From positions 104,696,417 through 104,760,416 of the forward strand of contig CM023449.1 of NCBI GenBank assembly GCA_013339765.2: a DNA stretch of 64,000 bases, read 5' to 3'. The DNA is from Haemaphysalis longicornis. Lineage: Eukaryota; Arthropoda; Arachnida; Ixodida; Ixodidae. A model generated the notes under the pieces. The model was not told the DNA's origin. It saw nothing but the letters and a program-made list of their open reading frames with translations, and did no database searches. Positions 1-11,951 of the stretch are shown in pieces. Numbering within the stretch: position 1 is the stretch's first letter; each line of letters starts with the position of its first letter. The position numbers and the translations under genes are program-made.

Positions 1-980
1 AGAAAAAAATGGCGCCTAAATGTCTGCCGTTTTCACTTACGCAGTTTAGTGCAATCAGCTCTAATTAGATTGGAAGTTTAATAGAGTATAAAGGGTGTTC
101 CAGTTCTCATGCACAGAGATTTTGAAAAGACAAATGGCCCCACTCGAACATACCCCAGTCTGTATTGTTTTCAGTGCACTGGAGTAGCGATCAATAGTTC
201 TCGCTGATAAAGAATTATTATGTAATTGTAAATAATTGTCTAACTCGAGAAGTACTGTCCCAGTCAATAACGTGTATATGAGGCACCTGTAGGTTCTTTT
301 AAAGGAGACAAAACTGCGATATTTTTAGCGACGAAATAATTACGAGCTCTTTTCTTGTGACTGATCAGTATACCCCTCGAAATATAAAATACACTATAAT
401 AAGGCGTACCCGCCCGCATCATAAACCAGTGATGCGGGCGGGAATGACGTGAGCGGGACAGCAGTGATGCGGGCGAGAGAGCAGTGATGCTGGCGGGGAT
501 AAAGACACAAAGCACAAATGCAACACACAAAAAAATTAAAGCCGTTCCACTCAACGTGAAAGCTGTCGTAAATGCAGAGCAGTGATTCGCCATAACGGCC
601 TGTGGCACCGTTATCCGCTTACTGCTACTACCCATCACGCTCTTCGCCTCCCTGTCTCACTTCTCTCTTGATGAATTGAAAGGAGGTTTGTCCAAAGCAG
701 TTCAAAGTTCCCGCCTTCGCAGTGCTCGCGCGCCCCCTTCCTGGAACGTACAGCGCGAGCGGTTCCTGCACGTGCCGGCACCTTACTGCGCAGTCCACAA
801 CGCGTTGTTTTTGGCGGTCCCATCTCCCCGCGAGGGGGACTCGAGTAAATGCGTCGCATAGGGGGTGGGTGCGTTGCGTTAACGTTTAGTGTTTGGGGAG
901 TTGGTGGTAGTGAATGCGTTGTATCAGCAGCTTCTTGACGTAGTTTGAATGAGCAAGGATATAAGGCGCATTCGTGGCCT
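1..980. other. Unassigned sequence
   Basis: No recognisable gene. Short open frames here have no motif I can name. A GC-rich stretch at about 680-860 contains the words GGCGGTCCCATCTCCC and a G-run, loosely echoed near 1425-1450, which could be a diverged dispersed repeat. The only clear structure is the hairpin and short-repeat cluster at 409-500, listed separately. Confidence 0.5.
409..500. repeat. Perfect 13-bp hairpin followed by short tandem copies
   Basis: CCCGCCCGCATCA at 409-421 and its exact reverse complement TGATGCGGGCGGG at 430-442 are separated by 8 bases, forming a strong GC-rich stem. The right arm word AGTGATGCGGGCG then recurs near 463 and 483 (last two about 20 bp apart) with one or two changes, so the right arm is part of a small tandem array. 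Function is unknown; it could be an element terminus or a replication-slippage product. Confidence 0.7.
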
Positions 981-984
981 CCCA

Positions 985-1110
985 TTCTGTGTCGGCTTTG
1001 TGGCGCAGTGGGTAGAGCACCATGTACATTGCGTTCCGCCCGCAGGGTCGAGGGATCGAAACCAGGCGCCAGATAGTATTTTTATATAGTGTAGGGGGAT
1101 GCGGACAAGG
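985..1110 (+). mobile_element. tRNA-derived SINE-like unit
   Basis: TGGCGCAGTGGG at 1001-1012 fits the RNA polymerase III A box (TRGYNNANNNGG) and is followed by TAGAGCAC as in tRNAs. GGATCGAAACC at 1053-1063 is one base off the B box GGTTCGANNCC, at tRNA-like spacing. The sequence between does not fold obviously into an anticodon arm and there is no acceptor pairing I can see, so a SINE or tRNA relic is more likely than a tRNA gene. The 3' boundary, in the A/T-rich segment after 1075, is approximate. Confidence 0.5.
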
Positions 1111-1114
1111 ACGG

Positions 1115-4100
1115 TGCGGACTACGACGGACGTCAACGCGGGTGACATCATGAGTTACTAAAATGCTCTGCATTTAAAAGGAAGCGATGCCAATCTCCGG
1201 GGGTGTATTTCTAATAGCAACGTACCGCTCCCATCCTCTACGTCGTCTAGATGTCCCACGATGTTTCAACAGCCGGAGTAGTTTGTCTCGAGCGCTACCG
1301 TTGGACGATGTCCGGTCCAGCCTGGAGAAGAGTGTGGCACCGACCCGCACCGAGCGCCGCTTCCAAAAGTCGCCCTTTCCGCCGTCGCATTCCTTGAGCG
1401 CTGCTTTGAGCTTGCGCCGCACGGTGGCGCCATCTCCCGGGGGGCAACAGAACTCCGCGGTTGTTGTCAACCGCGGCTAACACTGGGGCCGCCTCAAAAG
1501 CCACGTTTCCTGACCGCGTATCGAGTCGGTGGAGGGTTTCCACAAATCTCACAACATAAAAAACGTGTAATTTCTCGTAAAAAACGCTTCATTTGGCTGT
1601 ACTATTTATCTGTAGTATTTTTGTCCTGTTTGAAGTACTACAACATGTTTCTGGTAATTCCTGATGGTTTCCGTAACACTAAATTTCAGCAATGACGAAA
1701 CACAACAAATAGAAGAGGCAACAAAGGAGCAATATTTCAGGATAAACAATATCAGTATAGAGGTGTAGCGCTAGCCAGTCAAATTGGCACGCTTTAACGA
1801 GATATGATGAAAACGCAACGTCGAGGGACGTTTATACCTGATGTTTTTACTTTGACTGAAATTTGCGCATAGTCAGGTTTTCGCGGCGTCACTTTGCCAT
1901 GTAACAATCTGATAATGCCCACGTCATGCATTCTGCACAAGTGAAGTTTTTAACCGAGATAGTGTGGCAAAAAATCAAAACCTTTTGTCAACTTTACTAG
2001 AATTCTCAACAGAAAACGGGATAACATCAAGCAACAACACTTTGCAATTTACTAATTCTGTCATATTTGTTAAAACTGGAGACACGTGTGGTACTTCTGT
2101 CGTTCACGGAAATGGTTCTCTGGAATACAACGAACAATAAACACAAACGTCTATAATATATATGGCAGATGGTTGGCCACCGTATTACAGGTAGACAATC
2201 GAATGCGCGGCTCGAGAGATCCGCGGTGTGACGAGTTCCCTAATAGGGTGCGCTGTGAGAATATTTTGGGAAGTCGACTCAAGAAAGCCAACTACCACAC
2301 CGAATCTACAGGGCACATGTGACGAAAAGGGTGGCCGTCTAATGTGCGGCTTTCGCCGACCAGAGCGGCAAGAATGAGTAAGAGCCCTGAACTGAAGCTA
2401 CACAGACATATTTACACAAGCAAAACACTGCACAAGCACGGGGTAACGAATCGTTAATGACAGACAATTTGGATCGAATTCAAATACAAGAAACAGTTCA
2501 AAATTGGACAAAATGATGCCATCAGGTGCGTTAACAAATTGATATTTCTAAGTGGAGCAGTTAACTAAAAAACCAAACAGTTCGATGCAAAGGAGAAACA
2601 GAGTCCCACAATATTCTCCGACCAGGCCGGACGATGCACCGCTGTCGGAGGCAATTCGGCTACGTGGGAAGCGTGGCTTCGTTTTAGGCCAGGCCGTCCG
2701 AGACGATCAGGGTGATTCGAGACCCGGGAGTACGTTGGAGTCCTCCAGGGCGCGGGTCGCCGATGGTGATGCACACGCGACCAGGAGCCGTTGTCACACC
2801 GCGACTCCAAACGTAGCTGACTGTCTTCGGCACGAGTCTCTTTTTTATAACTGCGCCGTCGCGGGGAGAGAGGGCACAACGAACAACGCGCCCGCCGCAG
2901 TCAAGCGGACAGCTTAACTCTTTCTCTCTTCTAGAATAATCGGCTCGCTTCAGCACTGGCAAGGCCACGCGCGCCTCGTCGAAAGTATGGAAGCTACGAC
3001 GAAACCTGAGCGGCGGAGCTTTAATTTTAGGATTTTCTTGCCGGCGAGCCGGCGAGTGGTCGTGTTACCGCCTCTTCGTTCGCGAAAGTTCCAGCATTGT
3101 CTCGGGGCGAATGGAACCGAACTGAATGAATCGGACTACTTTAACAAGAATTAGGCGCTGTACAATAAAAAGGGAAAAAAAAATATACGGTATTGTTAGA
3201 CGCCGTACGCTCGCGTTTGTGACACGCGGGATGAGGAATTGGTGATCTGGCAGTTAGTACATTGTCAACACGCGTGTTCACTGGTCGACGAAAGGTGACT
3301 GATGATGACTATACCAGGGGGTGGTGCCTGGAATGTGGCAATCAGGCCGGTTGCGTCGATGTAAAACAAGATGAGGCCGCGGTAGAATTTAGTTCGGAGA
3401 CATCAAGAAGTTGCGTCATTCCAGGCTGATTCTTGTAGGAAGTAAAGGAGGCTATTTTATGAATATGTGTCAGTGGTACAGAAAGATACCAATAGAGGTT
3501 ACTGGTTCTGGGTGAAATTGTCTTTCCTGAAGGCCAAGCAGTCCGCCCTCTTCGGCAGTTCCCATTACAAAAGTTACGACGCCGCAGCATGGGAGGGTTG
3601 CTTCCCGAGGGGGCAGATGTTCGTGGTGTTGGATGATGGTGGACAGCCTAAGGCTTGTAGAGGCGCATACTAGGTCTTCTAGACGTCTATATGCTGGGAG
3701 GGAATTTTTCTCAAGAGATATCTTGTGCGGGCTACGTTTTCGGTACGTCATCAATCTCAGGTAGCCAGATTTTAGTAGCTTGTAGTAGCTTGTAAATTGC
3801 AGTAGCTTCTCGTTAAAAGAAAGAAAATCAGCAATGGCACTGCCGCAGACCCCATTGGGTGATCAACATTTCTTGGGTAGTCAACAAACGCGAGAGTTGC
3901 AACCTTTGTTTACCTCGGGGGGGAGGGCGGCATAAATCTTGGTTGCGAAGTGCCTTCAATGGTACCCTGTATAACGGTGGTTTTGGTGGTAGTGCTTCAT
4001 GAGGATTTCGAATATGACGCCTAAGTTTGCAGGACTCTGCTTCCTGTAGGGGTGAGTTTAAGGGAAAGAAGGTACCATGTTTCGTGAGCCTGTATAAAGA

Positions 4101-7100
4101 ATAACGCAATTGTTTGGAAAAAAACGACATCGATACATTATAACCAACGTCGTCCATTATCCGGTCAAACCTGATGGTACACTGTTCACTCCGCCCCCGA
4201 CGTGTTCTAGGAGAATCGGGTGAAACCTGATTTTTGCCCTGATGACCCCTTTTAAAGTAGTGATCTGCGAAATCATCGACTGGGGGTCCACAGATTTCCA
4301 CCCGTCCTTGTTGCAGGTAAGTCCTCTGAACAAATCTTTCGAATTTATTTATGATTGGTTTGACTCTACCACTCGCTACTCCAGGCTTGAAAATGCTGAC
4401 TGACGCTGTCGTGCTCGGCGAATGGAAGCTGTGATACCTTCTACTATCTGGGAGATCTTAAACGACCGGCATTGTCAGTGCACGCACACGATACGTACGT
4501 AATCGAGGACGCGTAACAAATCGATTGCCAGATCACTGATATTCACATGGTTCATTTATAAAAAGGTTCAATGCTCGTTATTTTCATCACCACTGATTTA
4601 TTTCCGAACCAGCGCGAAATTGTCGATCGTATTTGCTAGAAAACCATGATATTCTTCCGCTTGCAACCTTGAACAAGCATCAATTGTGAAACGTTAGCGT
4701 TACAAAGCTCGTCCTACCTAATGATACCATAAACTCATTGGATTACCTAGTACCTACCCTGCATAAACTAAAAAATCCCGTACCTTGAACGGTTTAAAAA
4801 CACCCGATTTTGCTTTGACTGGCATTTTAAAAGTACCACGAGATTTTTAATCAAAAATTAAATTAAAAGTACCAACGAGATTTTTAAACAAAACGCGAAA
4901 ACGAACATCCTTGAATATACAAGCAGATTTTAATGTTTTGTTTAGGAGGGTCTGCTTTGGCAGTGTTCCTTTACATGGATTGATATTTGCAGACTTTTTA
5001 TGCGGGGAACTGAAAACAGGAAACGTTTGAAGTTGTTCATCTTTCACACATGTCAAACAGTCCGAGTTTAGTGATGGCGTTTTGATAGATTTCTGCACGA
5101 ATATTGCCTATTTGTGTTATTTATTCTCTGACGTTTTGTGAGCTATGCGCCTAGGTGTCACTGCTGATCGTTCCAAGCATCTTATTAGCCTTTAATGGGA
5201 GAGGGCGAATGGCAGTGATTTCCGCAGGAGCGTTTACTACCGGGCAAGGTGGTGTATGTTTTGACAACAAACCATTTGACAACAATCAATAAAGGTTCAA
5301 GTTTCGCTTCTTTCCTCTGGTGGTTCGATGCTTCCTTCATTCGTCATTTTGTCAATGCCCTTCTTGAAAACTACAAGTTCAACTGCTGGTTGTCGAAGTC
5401 CATTTAAACCACATAAGCGGCAAAGACATTGGCTCAGGTAAACGTTCATACTTTTGCATAGTTTGCAAAAGAAGCATCATTTGGTTCAACTTTCGAATAA
5501 CAGCAGCCAGCATTACTGCGACAATATTGCGCTTTCATTCTTGTTAAATGTGCGTTCGTCGCCACCACTTCATCTGTACTCAGGGCAGTCAAAACTATTT
5601 TACTATGTTTGGGCTCACCAATTTGTAGCCCAGTGGACGATTAGTGAGGTCGCAACAATTATCCCATGTGTAACGAATACAAAATTTGAAACACATTACT
5701 ATTTAGTCATCATTTATCACAGCTAATTGCCGGTGGGCGCACAGTTTCAGTACCGACATATACTTACTAGAGGCAGAAGCAACCGAAGGTTGAAGCGGAA
5801 AAACCATTTAAGGGACATTTGTGCTTTTTACAAACACAGCAGCGAAATTTCAGCACATGTAATAGATACTTTGTGTGGCCCGCCCACCGCCACCGCGGCC
5901 AATCAACAACTGTTGCATGGAAACATACCCTGTTTCTTCCTGCTCGTTACTGTTTTATCTTGGCTGAATAGGGACACCCTCATAAAAACTTCCCCAATAC
6001 CCAAGTTGCTTGCTCTAGCGACTGGTACATCCTTGAGTAAACAGGTTACCTTTCTGTTGACAAGACAAGGGGGGGGGGCACACATTATGTTTGTTTGTTT
6101 GTCTGGGGACAACTTCTTACTATAGGGTGTAGGTAACACATAGGCCTCTTACTTTGGTAGGTTCACTTGATTTCTGTGTAAATATTTAGTTACGCTCTAG
6201 TTTTAGTTTTCGTGTTTTTCTTTTTGCAGCTGTGGCTATTTTGTGTCCACAACAAGCAGAAAACATTACCTTTGTGGCCTTCCTTGGCATTCTCTTTTCT
6301 CCAGAGATTCGACACCTAAATGCCATCCACACTTAAGTAAAATTCAAAACCGAAAAATGGGCCTCGAATATATGGCTACCAAGAATTACAATAAAGATTA
6401 AAAAAACAAACGTGTCGTGACCCATCGAACACTTATTAGGACCATCTCAGCTAGAAAAAAATGAATTTTGAATCAAGCCACATCTCGAGAACAAAAAGAA
6501 ACGGGTCGAAAAGCAATGGTACTTTGGGTCCTTTACTAATAATTGAAATTTTAAGAAGTCCACACAGATAAAAATGTAACACGAAAGGCGGCAACGGCAC
6601 AAAATGTACTTGTGCAGAATAACAAAAGTGTGTACAGAAGCCTGGGATTGGGCATTTGTGGTTAAAAAAACGGAGTAATCAAAGTATGGGACACTTAAAG
6701 TATAGGAAGTTACCAGCCGAGGTACGTATTCGCCGCTCAGTATTGTAATTGTAACAAACCTAAAGCAAACCAAAATATTTGTAGTCAAGAGAGCATTCAC
6801 TCAAAGTAAAATATATTGCTACAAGACCTTTTTTATCATAGCACTTGTTTATAATTTTATCACGTGGAAAAGTGGCAATATATTTAATGAGAGTGATTTG
6901 TCTATTTAGGAAATTGTTTCAAAAATACTGAAGCGCTCACTTTTAAAAATGTTACATCTGTTAAGAGGAAAGGGATCAAAACTTGGTTTAACACCAGAAA
7001 ACGCAGACAAGTAAATCTGGACAACATTTTTGAGAATAAAGCATTTCTGTTGATTCGGCGAGTTCTCAAACTATTGATACGTGATACGCGAAAGCGTAAC

Positions 7101-8590
7101 TTGAAAAAAAAAAGATTTACAGCGTTCTTTAAAATTTTCTCTGCCTTTTCTCGTAAGTTGCATTCGTAAACCACGCAGTGACTATATACATAAAGTGTTC
7201 CGTGCAATTTCAGTTGTTTCGAGATATAATGTGTCTACGGTGATGCAGACAATCAGCAAAATCGAAACTTTGTTTTAGACTTACGAGGTATGTTTTCGCC
7301 TACTTGACGTTTGCTGCTGCTTAGAAGGTACCGTGTCTCAAGCAACCTATTTTATAGGAATTTTCAACACACTAAATAGTACATCACTGAACACAAGAAA
7401 TACGTTGGCATTATATTTTGAATCGCCAAAAGCTCGCGAATAACAATCAACAGGTTTGATGCAGAGGGCACATTTCGGTAATAGCGGATGGATGTATCAC
7501 TTGGTATTTCGGCCACCTGAAAAACGTAAGCCTAAAGAAGATGAGGCAGGTTTACTCACTGAGAGCTTCATTACGCACTTATGTAGTGTTTGAGTAACAC
7601 CCCTTACGCAGAAAATATCCCAATAGAAGTAGAAATATGAGTAAATATGGACTACATACCAAACCTGCTTTTCACTCATGTTTGTTATTTTAGCGCATGC
7701 AGGCACCGTTGTAGGATACGTGTACCGAATCAGTTCTTTTGTGGAAATAAGCGTTTGTTTAAAAAAAAAACATGCATAAATTGTTGAAAAGAACGAGTTT
7801 TTTACTCCGACTTTTCTGTCTCTGTTTGAACAATGATATTAATCGGCACGCTTCCAGTAATGAGATAAAAGCATCTTTTTAAAATCTCGGTGGCAAGCAA
7901 ATGGGAAAACGTTTACAGTGGGCAAATTTTGTTGGACGTAAGAGTAAATGGCGGAAGAAAAATGGTTGACGCTTAGCTCGGCACGGCCCGTTTGCGCGAC
8001 AGAAAGATTGCGTAGCAAGATCTGCACTGGTGAACCCGCGTCTTCGTTCTCTCTTTCAATCACAACTCTGTTAAAGTCATGCACTGGCACAGCTATAGCG
8101 AGAAAAATGCAAGGGAGCGAAGAATGGTGCCGTCTACCTGTGAAACTATCGGCAAGGCACGTGGATAATCAGATGGGCACCTGAGGCCGCTGGGTGGCAC
8201 GCGGCTTTTCTGGCGCTTGCTGCGGTGGCACCCAGTCGTGTGGTATAACTTGAAGATGGAAATGTCACACTCAGCAAATTCGCTTGTCCGGGCAAGAAAT
8301 GCGATCCCCTCAAAAACGTTCTTTCAAGCTGCACAATTTGCAAATCGCAATTGTGGGGGTAGTATAACGTTCATAAGGAATAAAATACAAGGTGTGTATG
8401 GAAACCGGGCAGCCAAGCAGGTGGCGCCTCTACTCTACGCTCCTATCGTTAGTTGAACGAGCCGCTGCATTGGACTACGCAGCCTCCGGTTGTTATCTGC
8501 CGTGTTTGCTTGGGTGCTTACATTGTGTTGGTGGTGTTGGGCGCAGATGCGTGCGGTGAAATGGAGTCAAGACAGATGTGTTGGGAACTT
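1115..8590. other. Long unassigned stretch
   Basis: About 7.5 kb with no element or gene I can name. It holds many short open frames; the longest unexplained one is 3828-4301 on the minus strand (157 codons, rich in Arg, Pro and Leu, no motif recognised). Others at 2552-2917(+) and 5727-6125(+) look random. 2680-2920 is GC-rich and CpG-rich compared with its A/T-rich surroundings (4500-7700) and may be a decayed LTR or promoter. A G-run is present near 6070-6078. Without homology searches I cannot exclude spliced exons of a host gene. Confidence 0.4.
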
Positions 8591-8599
8591 AGATTGTAT

Positions 8600-8835
8600 A
8601 CCGGCTACGTAAACTTGTCGAACGCTTCTTAAGTTTAGCATCGGCTACATTGACACGAGTGCACTTTGCAGCGATCTACGCTGGGATATACCGGATTCGA
8701 GTACGAATAAAACTACTATTAGTAGTATTCATTTCTTTCTACATACAGTATGGGCTACTTAAACTTGTTGTATGCTTCTCAGTATGGGAATGGCTACTTT
8801 GGCATGAGCGCCTTTTGCAGCTCTTTGCACCTGGC
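8600..8835. repeat. Diverged ~150-bp direct repeat, two copies
   Basis: The segment starting GGCTACGTAAACTTGT near 8603 and the segment starting GGCTACTTAAACTTGT near 8753 run in parallel. Both continue through a GCTTCT word, a second GGCTAC word and a CTTTGCAGC or TTTTGCAGC word. The copies are about 150 bp apart and roughly three-quarters similar by eye, so this is an old tandem duplication. No coding content is seen. Confidence 0.5.
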
Positions 8836-8884
8836 TCCGCGCGATCTCAGTAGCAGTAAAACAATATTATTAGTGTTCACTACC

Positions 8885-9005
8885 ATCACAGCCGTGGCGG
8901 AGAGGTAGAGCATCCGCCTCTCGTATAGAAGTTCTGTGCCTCGAATCCCGGTGCCTGACAATTCCCACCAAATTAAAAAAATCCCCGTGTTGGTAGAATT
9001 GCAGA
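8885..9005 (+). mobile_element. tRNA-derived SINE-like unit
   Basis: TGGCGGAGAGGTAGAGCA from 8895 resembles a tRNA D-arm/A box, and CCTCGAATCCCGG near 8939-8951 resembles a B box/T-arm. CATCCGCCTCTCG between them looks like an anticodon-arm segment. An A-rich run (AATTAAAAAAATCCC) follows near 8972-8986. The size and layout fit a tRNA-derived SINE; a Ser-tRNA-derived tick SINE family (Ruka) is known in Rhipicephalus, but I cannot confirm membership. It lies directly upstream of an RTE-type LINE fragment. Confidence 0.55.
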
Positions 9006-9159
9006 AAGAGGCTGAGGGAGCGGCCTGACCCTGGCGACCATTGCCAACAATGCACTCCATCACCAGAGCAGGATTGACCACCCTGGTGTAGTAATGGCCA
9101 CCACCTCCAATGATTACTCCAAATAACCCACGGCCCGCAGTCTCCAGGGGCTGCGAAGC

Positions 9160-9563
9160 AACTGACCATGGCCGGCGGTGGTCAGACCTGTGCCGCAGCA
9201 GAGGGTGCTAAGAATTCATTTAGCCATACAAGCCGCCTTTGGAATCTGAACCTGTGTATGTTTAACCCGAGAACTTTATCTAGCGAGGCGAGTCAAGAGG
9301 TGTTGTTCGAGAAACTAGAGGGCATTAAATGGAATGTCATGGGGCTTAATTTGGCTACAAGGAGAGGTGAAACCCTTACGCTGCTGATAAATAGCCACGT
9401 TTAATGTTATCGTGCTCTAGTGCACAGAACAAAACTATGTGTGAGAAACCTAGTGAACGAAAACATAGCTGGCAACATAGACGAATACAATAGCATTACG
9501 AAAGTGCAGCAGGTTTTGTAATTAGGCTCAATAAGAGGTAAAAACGTAAGGTGGTTGTGAGGC
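9160..9563 (+). pseudogene. RTE-type LINE, endonuclease N-terminal fragment
   Basis: Frame from about 9168 reads through NLCMFNPRTLSSEAS, then LEGIKWNVMGLN and RRGETLT, matching the start of the apurinic/apyrimidinic endonuclease domain of RTE/BovB LINEs, where a conserved N-x-R-T-L-S and a W-D-x-x-G-L segment precede the catalytic ET(R)RRGE. Here the catalytic Glu-Thr of GLSET is replaced (GLNLAT), so the nuclease is unlikely to work. After a stop near 9404 the same protein continues in shifted frame (LVNENIAGNIDEYNS at about 9450-9495), again typical of RTE. The fragment is cut off by the Ty3 LTR that begins at 9568. Everything downstream (reverse transcriptase) is missing. Confidence 0.7.
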
Positions 9564-9567
9564 CACG

Positions 9568-9892
9568 TGCTAAGCAGGCGGGCGTGTGGCCCGCGGAAGA
9601 GCATCGACGACAGCTGACGCCATGGCTTGAGAACAAATAAAAACATATATTCTTCTGCAGACATACAAACACTCGGGAAAAAAACTAGGGACCTTAACGG
9701 CAACAAAATGCAGCACACGCGCAACGCGGAGGAAAAACTAAAACACAAGTCCGAACCAAAGTTCGGGTGGAAGGGAAAACGAGGTGATCCGCTCACATTC
9801 CAGTCTACTCGACGCTGGGTGGGACGACATCTGTGGAACGTGTTGAGAGCTCCTCGTGTACGGTGCCGGTGGTCCGAAAACGTGGCGGGACA
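9568..9892 (-). mobile_element. Ty3/gypsy long terminal repeat (LTR), copy 1
   Basis: 325 bp that align end to end with 12974-13299 at roughly 85% identity by eye. Read on the minus strand it starts TGTCCCGCCACG and ends GCTTAGCA, so it has the TG...CA termini expected of an LTR. It includes an A/T-rich segment (ACATATATTCTTCTGC on the plus strand) near its 3' side. Similarity to the second copy continues about 30 bp past the 9892 edge, the side that holds internal element sequence, which marks this as the 3' LTR of a minus-strand element. Confidence 0.8.
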
Positions 9893-10630
9893 CTTTCTCT
9901 GTTGCGCCTGTTGAAATGCCGTTGATGCAGGTCGTACCGCCGATGCACGGGCTTCGTCCTGGCGACTCTAGACCTGGCCCCGAACCTTGGCCCAGAACAC
10001 GCCTTGGGATCACGCCGGCGGCAAGATTCACCTCGGGTTGCAGCAGAGGTACCCCGGAACAGTTACCGGGATTATTCTCGGAGCACGGCGGAAGCACGCT
10101 CCTGGCTGGACCTCGATCCGCCTCCCTAAAGGAAACCTCGCGCCCGGTCCTCTAGCGCTGTCTCTACGCTGGCCACTGCCGGCCCACTCCCCTCTCGTGC
10201 TCTCCGGTCCACGTGGCCCCGGTGTCTTCCTCTTTCTGATCATTGACCGCCGGTTCGTTTCCGTTGTCTGCTTGCGCGTTGTCGTGGCCGAGGGATATCA
10301 GTCACAACATTCACTCTCTCGCCAAAAGGTCTGTTTGGGGCAAACAAAACTAGGCACAGAATGTTAGCACAGCCGCGACGAGACGTATGGCACTGAAGCT
10401 CGTTCTGTCGTGCCAGACGCTGTAGCACACACTAGCACCACTAGCATCACCACAGGACTACCGTCCGAAACAGTCCAAAACATTCTCTGACCCAATGGAA
10501 GGGAAACCAACAAAAGAAAGCACATTTTCCACTCTTTTAAAATCACTCCATACAATACACTGCCTACCTAAAAAGTAGGACAAAGGTGCCCTCCTTCCTG
10601 CCTACTCTATCAGTGGCTGGAAAATGTATG
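9893..10630 (-). other. Ty3 3' internal remnant and unassigned sequence
   Basis: The first 30-35 bp next to the LTR match the equivalent position beside the other LTR (13300-13335; shared residues STGAT on the minus strand). Beyond that, no RT or RNase H could be recognised in any minus-strand frame, so the reverse-transcriptase part of this copy is deleted or replaced. 10100-10250 is GC-rich, while 10350-10620 is plain sequence. Confidence 0.45.
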
Positions 10631-10632
10631 GG

Positions 10633-11057
10633 TTAATCGGCACGAGCAGTCGGTAATAGTGCAGGAGTCAGAGTAAATGTCACACCCGCAAATTTCCCGT
10701 TGGGTGCGAGTTGCGTCTTGACCATTTGGATGATTTTCGGTTCTCGCCGCAGGGTAAGAGGTGGACGACAAGATTGATGGAAACTCGCCGAAATGCCTCG
10801 ATCTCCGCCCCGATCTCTCGTGTCTACTAGGTGCCTAAGCGCATCCGTCTGAGAGATGTGACACAACTTTACGAAGCGCACAGTGTTAGCTTGCATACTT
10901 GGCCAGTAGAAGTCCTTGTAGACGCGCTCCATGGCTCACTTGATACCCCTGTGACCGCCGAGGGTTCCTTGATGAGCCTTTTCCAAGACGATGCCTCGTA
11001 GTTCCTGTGGGATGACTAGTTGCTTTCTTCCTTTCCGGGCGAGAACTGATGCCACCG
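10633..11057 (-). pseudogene. Ty3/gypsy integrase zinc-binding domain
   Basis: Minus-strand frames give QLVIPQELRGIVLEKAHQG, then GGHRGIK, then ERVYKDFYWPSMQ and VRFVKLCHISQ. This is the HHCC integrase N-terminal domain: two His, the FYWP signature and a C-x-x-C position. The second Cys of that pair is Ser here (CHIS), so zinc binding is probably lost. A stop separates the His half from the FYWP half. The catalytic DDE core does not follow; the copy ends in unrelated sequence. On the minus strand this domain comes directly after the protease and linker, with no reverse transcriptase in between. Confidence 0.7.
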
Positions 11058-11951
11058 TTACAGATTACCAGTAGTCTTTACAAAATCGATCACCGCTGAA
11101 TTGACTGTCATCTTTCTTCGGACCTCGCCGAGAAACTTTCGGAGCGAAGGGTCTTGCTGCTGTAGCGCACATAAGTCGGCAGGGGTGATACTAAAGGTGG
11201 TGTCTGCAACATCAGGTACCTGCGGTGTTTTTCTTGGAGTCTCGCTTTTTGGTGTGATAGCGCAACTGTGGGAATTCGACCTTGCTACAGCTGGCGAAGA
11301 CGACGGCAAGCTCCGGCAGCGCAGGTCTTCTGTGACGCGGACGCTGCCCTCTCCAAGCACCGTGCTTGAAATCACTGGCTCCTTTTCGGGATGCTCCTCT
11401 CGTCTGATGTTCCGATTGCCTTTCGTATTGGCATCACCAGTCCCCTCGATGTTCCCTATAATGACATCGTACAGGGGGTTATCTATCCAGGACGCTCGTA
11501 CGCGGTCGGAGAAGAACGGCGAATCGATTTTCCCTTCTGCCTCTGGTAGCGACCGACACGTTCGATTTAATAGCTGGACGGTGCTCATGCTTTCAGCAAG
11601 TATGGTGACAGCAACGAGAGAGCGTTTCAGGATGACCTTGTTGCAGCCAGTGCCTCGCAGGACGACCACGGGGTGGCCTTCCAGAAGTCCTCTCGACGTC
11701 GATATCCTCTCTAGCTTGGTTGTCGGCATGCTGCTTGCTGGAGACAATGGCACATCTTGGCATCGTCGATACTTGCTGGATGCCTCTCCACGAGAGTTTT
11801 TGGGTCCAGTCATATAGGAGGGTACCTGTCTCGCCTTCTCTGGCAGGTTGGAGCTAGCTTCAGCCTGGTATCGGTGTCCGTCCTTGCAGCCCCTTGGGCA
11901 GAAGGCGTTCTTCTTCTTGCGCTGGCTTGAACCTGGAGACATCGACTTCAC
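11058..11951 (-). pseudogene. Ty3/gypsy aspartic protease and linker (catalytic Asp lost)
   Basis: An open frame of 297 codons. Residues around 95-115 read VVVLRGTGCNKVILKRSLV, the retroelement aspartic-protease active-site loop in which D-T/S-G is expected after LR. Here it is G-T-G, so the catalytic aspartate is replaced. The flap-like and C-terminal strands follow as SLPEAEGKIDSPFF and ASWIDNPLYDVIIGNI, typical of the family. About 90 residues of low-complexity linker come next, then DLCALQQQDPSLRKF, the helix that precedes the integrase zinc finger in elements with protease-integrase order. The frame is otherwise open, so the Asp-to-Gly change is one of few visible lesions here. Confidence 0.75.

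Noticed and set aside
985..1110. Functional tRNA genes at 985-1110, 8885-9005 and 49470-49550
   Set aside because: A and B boxes are present, but acceptor stems and anticodon arms do not pair convincingly, so they are listed as SINE-like.
3828..4301. 157-codon minus-strand frame as a host gene
   Set aside because: No motif, no start or splice context I can defend, and the composition is ordinary for a chance frame in GC-mixed DNA.
10028..10367. Overlapping frames of 70-126 codons at 9987-10367 on both strands
   Set aside because: GC-rich sequence gives open frames on both strands at once; no motif in either.
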